This document shows, one piece after another, positions 9,890 to 22,500 of a stretch of DNA of 64,000 nt. How positions within the stretch are numbered: the stretch's first letter is position 1; every line of letters starts with the position of its first letter. The notes under the pieces are model-generated. The model was not told where the DNA came from, searched no databases, and saw only the letters and a program-made list of their open reading frames with translations. A program made the translations under genes and the position numbers. The DNA comes from Muscardinus avellanarius (taxonomy: Eukaryota; Chordata; Mammalia; Rodentia; Gliridae): NCBI GenBank assembly GCA_963383645.1, contig OY726564.1, positions 112,084,040 through 112,148,039 on the forward strand, given 5' to 3'.

Positions 9890-12800
9890 CAGAGCTAGCC
9901 AGGCGTGGTGACACACACTTGTAATCCCAGTACTTGAGAGGCTGAAACAGGAGGGATCATTTTTTGCAGCCAGCCTTAGCTACTTAGGCCCTCTGCAACT
10001 TAGAACCTTTTTCAAAATAAAGAATAAAATATAGGGCTGAGCATATAGCTCGGAAGTAGAATGCCCCTGGGTTCCATCCTCAGTACTGGGGGAGGGGGAG
10101 AACAGCTAGGCGTGGTGGCACAGTTCTGTAGGCAGAAACAGGAGGAACATAAGATCATGACCAGCCTTAGCAACTTAGTAAGACTCTCAGTAACTTAGCA
10201 GCACCCTGTTTAAAAACAACAAATACAAAAAAGGAAAGGGCTATAGCTGTGTTGTAGAATGCCCCTGAGTTCAATCCTCAGTACTACCAAAAAAAAAAGT
10301 CACGGCACACACCAGTAATTGTAGTACTTGGGAAACTGAACAGGAGGATCACAGGTTTAAGGCAAACACATGATAACTTACCAAGACTCAGTTTCAAAAT
10401 AAAAATAAAATGGCGCTGGAGCTTAGAGGTCGACACCCTTGGGTTCAATCCCTAGTGCCACCCAAAAATAAATGACTAAATAAAAGAATTAATATTACAA
10501 TGGGTGTAAATATATACACTGTATATATTTCTTCTTTTAATTAACAGTATTTGAACAAATGCAGCATATATACCTGTAGGGAGTTTATAGTATGCAAGTC
10601 ATAGTAGTAAAACAATCCAGAAAATGACTTTTATGTGTGTACAGTCGAAGTTAGAAGACTCAAGGGAGGGCACTGAGAATTGAGGAATCAGAAAGACTTT
10701 ATGGGAAAATACCCCAAATAGAGAAAGAGAATAGAGATAGGGAATAGAAAGAAAAATTTACCGATGGATAAAGAAGATTGAGAACAATATAGAAATTGTT
10801 GATCTAGGTTTGAGTATTGAGTCCTGAGTTAGTGTGGTAGGAAAGAAGAAAATTAAGAAAATAAACAAATTTGAAAAATTAGCCAGGCTTAATAATAATA
10901 AGAGGCATGAGGGAGGAGGCAAAGGAGATGACGGAGGTCTGGGTGTGTCGGTCAGGGTTCAGTTGCAGGTAACAAGTCATTCTGGCTTTGTTCGGTAAAA
11001 TTAGAGGCTTAAGTGCCTGCAATGTCAAGGGAAATACTAGAGAACAGGCTTAAACTAGGTCTCAAGGGGTGAGTTCCAAAACAACTTTGTAGAAGTGGCT
11101 GATGAGAGAACCTGTCAGAGTGAAGAAGCAGCAGGAGAAAGCATCTGTGCTAAGCGCTGGTTCCAGGCACGTGTGGAAATCAAGGCGCTTCTCCCACAGC
11201 TGTTGGGTCAGGAACTGGATCTTCACCAGCAGAATGAGCTCTTAATAGTTGATTCAGGAAATTCGGAACTCTGCAGTAGAAACAAGTGCAAGGATATTTG
11301 CCCTGTTCTGCTTTTTTTGTTGTTGTTGTTTTTTGTTTTGTTTTTTGCGGTACTGGGGATGGAACCCAGGGGCATTCTACCTCCAAGCTACACCCCCAGC
11401 CCGATTTTTAATTCTTTATTTTAAAACAGGGTCTCACTGAGAAGCAAAGGGCCTCACTAAGTAGCTGAGGCTGTCCGCAAACCATGATCCTCCTGTCTCA
11501 GCCTCCTGAATTCTGGGATTACAAGCATGTGATTACCACACCTGGCTCCTATTCTGTTTTTCAGCATCTGTAGTGCGTTAACACAGCACCAGAGGCAGGT
11601 GTTGGTGGCACACGCCTGTAGTCCCAGGGCTTAGAAGGCAGAAACAGGAGGATCACAAGTTGGAGAAGTCCTCAGCAACTTGAGACCCCTTCTTAAAAAA
11701 AAATAGGAAGAAATGAGACTATAGCTCAGTGGTAAAGTACCCCTAGGTTCAGTTCTCAGAACTGCACCAAAAAAAAAAAAAAAAAAAAAAAAACAGGAGT
11801 AATCTACTGCTCTAGATATAACTAGATTAGGTTTTTCTTGTTTTGTTTTTTTACCATACTAGATGTTAACCTGGGACCTTGCACATGCTAGACCCCAGCT
11901 CTACCACTAAACTCTATGCAAGTCCTTTTCAGTAACTTTTAAGCTTGGGGGTGGGGGTGTTTGTGTGTTTCATGCCTGTGTGCACGTGCATAGGGACTGA
12001 AGCCCAAGGCCTCAAATATGCTAGGCAAGCACTCTACCACTGTGAATTCTACACTTTGGCCATAAGGAAAATTTTCCCTTGTTATTTCTCATAAAGGTAA
12101 CCTAATTGTATAAACAGGGAGGAGGGAGATTTTTTTTTTTTTTTTTTTGGTGGTGTTGCTGGGGATTGAATTCAGGGGCCATCTATCTCTGAGCTACATC
12201 CCCAGCTCTATTTAATTATTTTATTTTGAAACAGGGTCAGGCTGGGCATGGTGGCGCACACTTGTAATCCCAGCAAACGGTAGGCTGAGACCAGAGGATC
12301 GCAGTTCGCAGACAGCCTCAGCTACTTAGTGAGGCTCTCTGCAAATCAATGAGACCCGGTTTCAAAATAAAGAATAAAAAATAGGGCAGGGGGTGTAGCT
12401 CAGAGGTCGAATGCCCCTGGGTTCCATCCCCAAACCCACAAAAAATAAAATAAAATAAAAAAAGGTTTTGGTTTGTAGCTCAGAGGTAGAATGCCCCTGG
12501 GTTCCATTCCCAGTATTGCAAAAAACAAAAACAAAAGAAACAGGGTCTCACTATGTTGCTGAGGCTGGTCATAAACCTGTGATCCTAAGCCAGGCGTGGT
12601 GGCGCACGCTTGTAATCCCAGCATTCGGGAGGCTGAGACCGGAGGATCGCGGTTCGCGGACAGCCTCAGCTACTTAGTGAGGCCCTCTGCAACTCAGTGA
12701 GACCCGGTTTCAAAATAAAGAATAAAAAATAGGGCAGGGGGTGTAGCTCGGAGGTCAAATGCCCCTGGGTTCCATCCCCAGACCCGTAAAAAAAATAAAA

Positions 12801-14920
12801 TAAAAAATAAAAAATAAATAAACCTGTGATCCTTTCTCAGCCTTCCAAGTACTGGGATTACAGGTGTGTACCACCACCTCCGGCTGGGGGGAAAGATTCC
12901 TAAATAAATAAGTAGATTATTAATATGGCAGTGTTTCTGTATTTTAAAAGTAAGAGATCTTACGTCGACAAAATGGATTGGCTCATTGTTGCTTGGTTCC
13001 TCTTTGTGTACTGTACAGGTGTGTACTACACTTCACCACCACAGTGTGTTTCCCGCTTTGTCCGGCCTCCGCCTTCTGCTCCTGAACCAGGCCCTCCGTA
13101 CTCAGATCATTACTCGCCCTACCTCCCAGATCGCGTTATAAGCTCTCAGTATGGTATGCCGCCACAGCAGTACCCACCTATGTACCCGCCTCACTATGAT
13201 GGCCGTCGAGTGTACCCGGCTCAGTCCTACCCAAGAGAGGAGATTTTCCGAGAAAGCCCGATACCCATTGAGATTCCACCTGCTGCAGTACCATCCTATG
13301 TACCAGAGTCAAGAGAAAGATACCAACAGGTGGAAGCGTACTACCCCGTGGCTCCTCACCCAGCTCAGATCAGACCTTCGTATCCCAGAGTATGACACTC
13401 TTTGTTTTTCTTAATACATGCACTTTATTGGATATTGCTTATAGTGATCCTTACCTTTTTGCCATGGCAGTAACCTTTTTTTTTTCTTGGTGTTGATACT
13501 GGGGATGGAACCTAGAGGCCTTCTATTTCCGAACTACACTCTCAGTTCTATTTTAATTTTATATATTTCTTATTTGGAAACAGGATTGCTGAGACTTGCT
13601 TTGAACCTGTGATTCTCCCATCTCATCATCCTAAATACTGAGATTTTTAAGTGTGCACCACCACGCCCAGTGGCAGTATCCTTTGATCAACTATTTTTGT
13701 AAAAAAGTTTATTTTTTAGCCTTTTCATAATTTGACCAGGTTCTTATTTTTAAAAAAAACTACTAATAGAAGCTGGGCATGGTGGCACATGCTTGTAATC
13801 CCAGTACCTGGGAGGCTGAGATGGAAGGACCGGAGGTTTGTGGCCAGCCTCAGCTATGTAGTGAGGATTTCCACAACTTAGTGAGGCCCTGTTTCAAAAT
13901 AAAGAATAGAAAGTAAGGCTGGGGATGTAGCTTGGAGATTGAATGCCCCTAGGTTCAGTCCCCAGTACCACACACACAAAAAATACTAATGGATACTCAC
14001 CCAGCTAAACCATTTGTGGTTTCCAAACTTTAGATGTTTTGATTAGTAATTCTAAACTGGGCATGGTGACACATATGTATAATCCCAGCTCGTTGAGAGG
14101 CTGAGGCAGGAAGATTACAAGATTGAGGCCAGACTTGGCAACTTAGCGAGACCCTGGCTCCAAACTAAAAAAGGGCTGGAGATGTAGTGGTGGAGTGCTT
14201 GCCTAGCATGCCCTGGGTTTAATCTTCCCTTGCTCCTTAAAGCAACACATACCGATAATTCTAGGTCTATTAGGAAATTCTAAATCTATTAGGATCTATC
14301 TCTAAATTTTTCTGTGTAGTCAAGAACACAAACCTAAGTTTAGCTCTTTGGGGGTGCTTTTTTTTTTTTTAAGTCTTAATATTTTCAGATGTTAAAATGG
14401 GTATATAAGCTTCTAATTTAAAATATGTGCTACTTGAATTGATGTATTTTGAAATTCTTTTTCAATTTTCACTGATTTTTCCATTTTCAGGAGTCTCCAT
14501 ATAGCCGGTTTCCTCCTCCTCCCCAGCCTCATCCTAGTCTGGATGAGCTACATCGCCGACGAAAGGAAATAATGGCCCAGCTGGAGGAGAGAAAGGTTAT
14601 CTCTCCACCTCCTTTTGCACCTTCCCCAACACTGCCTCCTGCGTTCCATCAAGAGGAAGTAAGCACATCACCTTTTTTTTTTTTTTTTTTGCGGTACTGG
14701 TGATTGAATCCAGAGGCATTCTACTTCCGACCTGCACCCTCAGCCCTATTTTTTATTCTTTATTTTGAAACAAGGTCTCACTGAGTTGTAAAGGGCCTCA
14801 GTAAGTAGCTGAGATGTCTGCGAACCGTGATCCTCCTGTCTCAGCCTCCCAAGTGCTGGGATTGCAAGTGTGTGCCACCACGCCTGGCTTAGCACATCAC
14901 TTTTAGTATTGTTCCTTTAG

Positions 14921-14980
<60 letters not shown>

Positions 14981-16067
14981 TGATTAAATAATGTTTATTT
15001 TGTGTGTGGTGATGGTGCTGGGGGTTGAACACAATACTTCGCACATATTAGGCAAACACTCTACCATTTAGCTAAACTCTCAGCACCTGTTTAAATAACT
15101 TTTGCTCATTCCCAAAGTTATCTTGATCTGTTCCCAAGGTTGTGAAGATATTTTCCTCTGAAGGTTTGTTATTTTATTTCACACTTAGAGCTACAATCTA
15201 CTGAGAATTTTCTTTTACATATAAATTATGTTAGAGTCAGGACCCACGTTTCTTTCTGGAAGGGAATTATATGTTCCCTGCACTATTTAATGAAATGGGC
15301 GTCCTTCTGCCTCCAGTCATTTTGTCATAATTAGGTGACCATAGGTTTCTGGACCCTATTCTGTTCCATTGGTCTATTTTTGTTCTTATACCAATACTAC
15401 ATTCTCTTAATGTAGTTTTATTGTAATTCTTGACATGTGATTACAGTAGTGTTCTTAAAAATCGGGCACATTCATTGGTTTCCCAAAAATACCTGCTTCA
15501 GAGTTAGGAGCAGTGGCATACACCTCTATTCCCAGTAGTTGGGAGGCTGAGACAGGGGGATCTCAGGTTCAAGGGCAGCCTGAGCAACTTAGTGAGACCC
15601 TATCTCAACACAAAAATTGTAAAAAGGGCTGGGGGTGTAGGGTGTGTGTGTGTGTGTGTGTGTATACTTCAAGTTTAGTCAGTACATGCTGAGTCTCTGG
15701 ATACCCAGTTTGCTGGCCGCTGTGGTAGCATGTGGCTACTGGGTATACACTAGTCCAGAGGCTGGGGTTATAGCTCAGTGGAGAGCGCTTGCCTAGCATT
15801 CACAAGACCTGGGGTTCAGTCCCCAACAACAGCAAATATATATTATACACATATACAAACACACACCCTTGGATGTCTCTGACTAAATGAAATGTATTAT
15901 TAAGTTAGGTGTGGTGCTGCATGCCTGCAGTCCCAGTACTTGGGAGACTGGTAAAGGAGGATTGCAGATATAAGGCCAACATACATAACTTAGCATGACC
16001 CTATTTAAAAATAAAAAAGGCTGAGAGTGTAGCTAAGTGGTAGAATGCCCTGGGTTTGGTCCCCAGT

Positions 16068-16121
<54 letters not shown>

Positions 16122-16503
16122 ATATATTATTAAGATGAATTTTGCCAAGCAGGGTGGGACGCACTTGTAACCGCAGTATTGGGAGGACAGCCTCGGCAAG
16201 TAGGGACCGTCATCAACCTAAGGAGACTTTCAAAATAAAAATACTGAGGTTGCAGCTCAGAGGTTGAATGTCTCTGGGGTCAAACTCCAGCACTCCCCTC
16301 CACACACACATACTAAGATAATTCCACTTGGGCTGATTTTGCTGCTTTTTATTTTTTAATGTAGCTACTAGAAATTTTTAAATTACATATTTGGGTCACA
16401 TTATTTTTATCAGAAAGTGTTACTTTATATCAAGAAGTGACATCTTTATAATACCAAGTCTCTAGAAACATGATATTATACCCTTCTGTTTGTTTAGATA
16501 ACT

Positions 16504-16542
<39 letters not shown>

Positions 16543-19500
16543 GGGGGGGGGTACTAGGGATGGAACCCAGAAGCATTCTGCTTCCAAGCTATACCCCTAG
16601 CCCGATTTTGAAACAGGGTCTCACTGAGTTGCAGAGGCCTCACTAAGTAACTGAGGCTGACCACGAACCTGCCATCCTCCTAGCTCAGCCTCACAAGTAC
16701 TGGGATTACAAGCGTGCCCCCACCACACTGGGCTTAACTGATTTTTTTTGGGGGGGGAGTAATGGAGATGGAACCCAGGGGCTTTCTACCTCCAGGTATA
16801 CTCCCAGATCTATTTTATATTTTTATTTGGAAACAGGGTCTTGCTAAGTTCCTGAGAGCCTCAGTAGCTGAGGCTGGCTTCGAACCTGCGCAATTCTCCT
16901 GTCTCAGCCTCCCAAGTACTGGGAGTACAAGTGTGCGCCACCACACCCAGCTCTTAACTGATGTTTTTTAAAACTTACTTTGAGTGGATCCCCTTTGGAA
17001 TTGTATTTTCTGTTTTCTATCAATATGAGAAATTAAGCCAATTTTTGTGTATTGATTTTTTTTTGTATTTTTTTTTTCTGTGTAGATAGATTCTTTTGGG
17101 TTCCTTTGTGAATAATTACTAATTTTTTTTCCTTTCCAGTTTTTTTTGGTCTCAGTCTTATTTTATACTCCAGTACAAAGTTGAAAAAAATACTAGGTAT
17201 TTCTGACTCATTTTTCAACTCTAGAGAATACTTTTACTAATTCATCATTATGAGATTGGTTATAGATTTGTTGGAAGAAAATTTGTGTCAGATTAATAAA
17301 ATGTCCCCTCTGTTTCTAGTTTTATAATTTTCGTTTTATATGAGATGTAGCAAAGATTTATTTGAGTAATGATACCAGCAGGATGGTAAAGAATAAGAAG
17401 AGCCGGGCGTGGTGGGCACGCCTGTGATCCCAGCACAGGAGGCTGAGACCGGAGAATTGTAGTTCGCGGACAGTCTCAGCTACTTAGTGAGGCCCTCTGC
17501 AACTTAGTGAGACCCTGTTTCAAAATAAAGAATAAAAAATAGGGCAGGGGGTGTAACTCTGAGGTCGAATGCCCCTGGATTCTATCCCCAGACCCGCAAA
17601 AATAAAATAAAATACCTCAGGGCAATAAGTGATAATTTGGGGTGTTATCTTCTTTGTATTTCCACAAAGCACTGTTAATAAATATCATGACAAAGTGTTG
17701 TCTTGTATCTTTTTAATGTCTATGTGATCTGTCATGATACTTCTGATATTGATAATTTTTTTATGGTCAGTCTTGCTAGGGATTTATCAATTTTATTTTT
17801 TAAGTCAGCTTTTTACTTTGTTGATCTTTATTTTTTTCATTCATTTGTTTTGTTAATTATACATATTGCTGCAGGATGTAGTGTAGATACATGTATTTTT
17901 AAAAGATGGCACACAAGCGGGGCGTGGTGGTACACACCTGAAATCCTACTGCTTGAAGGGCTAAACCAGGAGGATCACAGATTTAAGGCCAGCCTCAACA
18001 ATTTAGCCCCCATTTCAAAATTTAAAGGGAATGTACCTCGAAAGTAGAATGCCCCTGGGTTCAGTCCTCATCATCATCACCAAAAAGAAAAAGGGTACAT
18101 AGCAGGCATTCAGAAAATAATGGCTGTTCATATTTATTACTATTTTATTTCTCACAAAAAACTACAATGCCTGCCTGCTAAGAAACTTTATATAGACTCA
18201 TTATCTGACATAAAGCTCTATATATTTAAACTTCAGTTCTAATTAAAAGCAGCCTATGCATAATTATATTAAACTCATACATTCTAGAAATACATAATGT
18301 AGCGAGAATAACTCCTCCCAAATCTCATTTTTAATCACTATTAATCCATGATGTATTTTAATTTTTTGTGCTTGAATTAACATATCATTTTCTAATAGGA
18401 TTATTTAATAATACATCCTGAAGTTGTGTCAGTGTTTTATAATTCTTTTTTTTTAATTTAACCACTAATTCTAAATATCTATGGCAGTATATAAATTTAT
18501 TTAATTTCTTCCCTTTTTTCATGATATTGGGGATTGAACCCAGGGGCATTCTACCTCTCAGCTACACTCCCAGCCCTATTTTTTATTCTTTACTTTGAAA
18601 TGGGTCTCACTGAGTTGCAAAGGGCCTAGGTAGCTGAGGCTGGCCTCAAACTGCGATCCTCCTGTCTCAGCCTCCCAAATGCTGGGATTACAAGCATGCG
18701 CCACGATGCATAGCTTATTCAATTCCCTTTAACATATTTCTCTTAGTAAATAATTACTTATCTTGAAAATAAAAACGAGATATCTTATCCTTTTTGCCTC
18801 ATTGAATCAACCTATAGACCAGAATTTATTCAAGATAGGAATTTTCACTATTAACAAGATTTCAGAGTTGGGCATGGTGGCGCATGTCTGTAATTCTAGT
18901 ACTAAGTTCAAAGCCAGCCTCACCAACTAAGGGAGGCTGTATCAACTTAGCAAGACTCTGTTTCCAAATAAAATTAAAGTAGAGTTGGAAGTGTAGGATG
19001 GAGGTAGAATGCCCCTGGGTTCAATCCACAGCACCATAAAACAAAAAAAGATTGCATTAAAAAAAATTTCTATATTATCATCATCATAAATGTATAGAAC
19101 ATTTAAAATGGTTTCAGTGTTCTTGTTTATATGAGATTCTATTGAAAAAAAAACACTAAGGAGGGTCTAGTATAACTATGACTTTTTGCACATTTGCTTA
19201 AATATTGACTTTATCTAATGTAATGTAGAAAAGGATGGGCAGGCCTCCTCTAAAATCCTAGCTTGATTCTTAAAAGATACTGAAATACTTCTTTTTGACC
19301 TGGCTTCAACGAAGTTTGAAAGCTATAAAACATCATTCTTCACTTAACGTTTTTCATACTCTTGAAAAAAATCATTTATGACACTTAAAATTCAAATAAC
19401 ATTATATTGCTTCAGCTTGATGTGTTAAGAAATCCCCTGCTTTCTCTGTCTTGTTACTCATAAACTCATTTCCTGTTTTGTTTTGTTTTTCTTCATCTAT

Positions 19501-22500
19501 AGTTTTTGGATGAAGAATTGAAAGTAGCTGGGAAATACAAAGGAAATGACTATAGCCAGTATTCTCCTTGGTCATGTGACACCATCGGCTCCTACATTGG
19601 AAGCAAAGATGCAAAACCCAAAGATGTGGCCGCAGGGAGCGTGGACGCGATGGTATGTGTGATGGCGGCACCGTGGTGGGTACAGGTCTGGACGGACTCG
19701 GCGTTTTCCCCAGCGCAAGTCGTTGAGCTTTGCCATTCAGGCCATGCTGTACTCCACAGTTAATTCATCTTGAGACTAGATGGTTCTTTTGTTTCATTGA
19801 GGTATAAATAAAAATCTTTGAGTATTAACCTCTGTGCCAGTAGCAACTTCCCAACAGTTGTTTAGAACTCAAGTTATTTTACGTAATTAATCAAGATCTT
19901 ATACTTCTTTACCAAATATATTCAAATGCTAAACAGTTCTGAAGTTTAAAATAACAAAGTTAAACCTAGTGAATAAAAGTATTATTCGAGTCAGAATTGT
20001 AGCCACTCGACTTCATGTGAGCTATGACATGTTGAAAGTTTTTTAAGAAATGAATCTTGACAGGCTATAAGGCTGGAGGATTGCCAGTTTGAGGTCCACC
20101 TTGGCAACTTAGCAAGACCCTATCTCAAAGTAAAGGGGATGGGCTTGTGGTTCAGTGGCAGAGCACCCAGTAATGAAACTTCTTCCAGAAGCAGTTAATC
20201 TTAAGCCCTCTCATATATACCTCCTTAATCTTACTTGCCCCTTTTTTCTTCCCCATCAATAATCTCTATCCTGGGCTTAAGATTTGTCATTTTTGTGGAT
20301 AACATTATCCCTACCTTTTTTATCTTTTGAGATGGTGTATCACTCTGTTGACCAGGCTGGCCTTAAGGCCTGGGCTCAAGCAGTCCTTCGGAGCCTGCTG
20401 AGTAGCTGGGGCTACTCCATCCCAGCCTAAATACTTTTCTTAAACAATGTTGTCAGCCCGGGGTGGTGGCGCACATTTATAATCCCAGTAGGTGGAGGCT
20501 GAGACAAGAGGATTGCAGGGTCACTTGGCAGCCAGCCTCAGCTACTTAGTGAGGCCCTCTGCAACATGGTAAGACCCTGTCAAAATAAAGAATAAAGCCA
20601 GGCCTGGTGGTGCGTGATTATAATCCTAGCATTTGGGAGGTTGAGACAGGAGGATCATGGTTTGCGGACAGCCTCAGCTACTTAGGGCCTTTGCAACTCA
20701 CTGAGACCCTGTTTCAAAATAAAGAACCAAGCCGGGCGTGGTGGTGCATGCTTGTAATCCCCGCGCTTGGGAGGCAGAGTCAGGAGGATCGCGCTGGTTC
20801 GGAGACAGCCTCGCTGGCTTAAGAGACCCTGTTTCCACATAAAGAAGTTAAAAAATAGGTCTGGGAGTGTAGCCCAGATGTAGAAGGGCTTCCAGGAACC
20901 CAGTACCACCAAAAAAAAAAAAAAGAATAAAAAATAGGGCTAGGGTGTAGCTCAGAGGTAGAATCCCCCTGGGTTCCATCCTAAGTACTGCAAAAAAAAA
21001 AAAAAAAGAATAAAAAAATAAAGTCAGGGGTATAACTTGGAAATAGAATGTCCCTGGGTCCTGTCTGTAGTACTACCAAAAAAAAAAAGTTGCCCTATGA
21101 GTTTATAGTCTTTATATGAATAGTGTTCTTTAACTTGGATTTTTACTCTGCGTTGTTTTTGAGGTTTATTTACATTTACACTCATAGCTCAGGTTTATTC
21201 ATTTCAACTGATATTTTATCAGATATTATGTGATAACTCATAATGTATAACATATACAATAACTTTTGTATTGAGAATTTAGGCTGTTTTTTATTTTTCA
21301 CTATTATTTATAAAGCTATAGTGAATGTTCTTACGTATGTCTCCATGTGCACATGCATAAAAGTTAGGCTTAGAAGTGGTATTTCTAAGCCAGGTGTGTT
21401 GGTGACTTGTAATCCCAATATTTGGGAGGCTGAGACAGAAGGTTCCAGGTTCGAAGCCAGCCTCAGCTACTTAGTGAGAGTCTCTGCAACTTAATGAGAC
21501 CTTGTTTCAAAATAAGGAGTAAAAAATAGGGCCAGGAGTATAGCTCGAAGGTAGAATGCCCCTGAGTCCCGTCCCCAGTACCACACACACACACAAAAAG
21601 TAGTATTTCTTAGCAGGTCGTGGTGGTACACACCTATACTTGGGAGGCTGAAACAAGAGGATTGCAGGATCAAGGCCAGCATCAGCAATCTATCAAGACC
21701 TTGCTTCAGAACAAAAAATGAACAAGGGCTGTAGGTATATCTTGAGGTAGAATGCCTCTGAATTCAGTTCTCAGTACAACAACAACAACAACAAAAGTAG
21801 TATTTTGAGGGTGAAAGGTGTGCCTTAATATTATTAACCCATTTGCCCTTGTTAACTCTAAAATGGATGCTTAAAGCTGGGCATGGTGGCGCACGCTTGT
21901 AATTCCTGCACTTGGGAGGCTGAGACAGGAAGATCGTGCAGGTTAGAAGCCAGCCTCAGCTGGCTTGACCCTGTTTCCAAATAAAATATATATTAAAAAA
22001 AAAATAGGTCTGGGAGTGTAGCCTGGAGGTAGAATGCCCCTTGGTTCCATCCCTAGTACCGCAAATAAATAAATAAATACATACATACATACATACATAC
22101 ATACTTAGATTGTTATATAGGTTTTCATAGATAAATACCTAATGGGTGAGAAAATTCCAGTTCTCAATAATAGAAAAGAAGACGGGCTGGGCATGTTGGT
22201 ACATGCCTGAAATTCCAGCAACTTGGGAGACTGAGGCAAAAGGATTGTAAGTTTGAAGACAGCCGGGACAACTTAGCAAGACCCTGTCTCAGCGTAAAAA
22301 AAAAAAAATTTACACAGGACTGGGGATGTAGCTCAGTGCCCTGGGCTCAGTCCTTAGTACTGTAAAACATAAAAAGACATAGAGGCTGCTCGCACTGTAA
22401 AGAACAAAACGATTATCTGTAACGTAGATACAAGTAGATGATCGCTCCCAAAAGATCGAAGGAAGCTGTAGAGGAGGAAGTGCAGAGAAGCCTTCAGGGT

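Noticed and set aside
9218..10465. Tandem or CRISPR-like repeat array
   Set aside because: Units are about 200 bp, diverged to different degrees and carry separate tails, so they are independent SINE insertions.
15753..15836. tRNA gene
   Set aside because: It has the A/B box-like motifs of tRNA-Ala, but sequence and context match an ID-type SINE with an imperfect cloverleaf.
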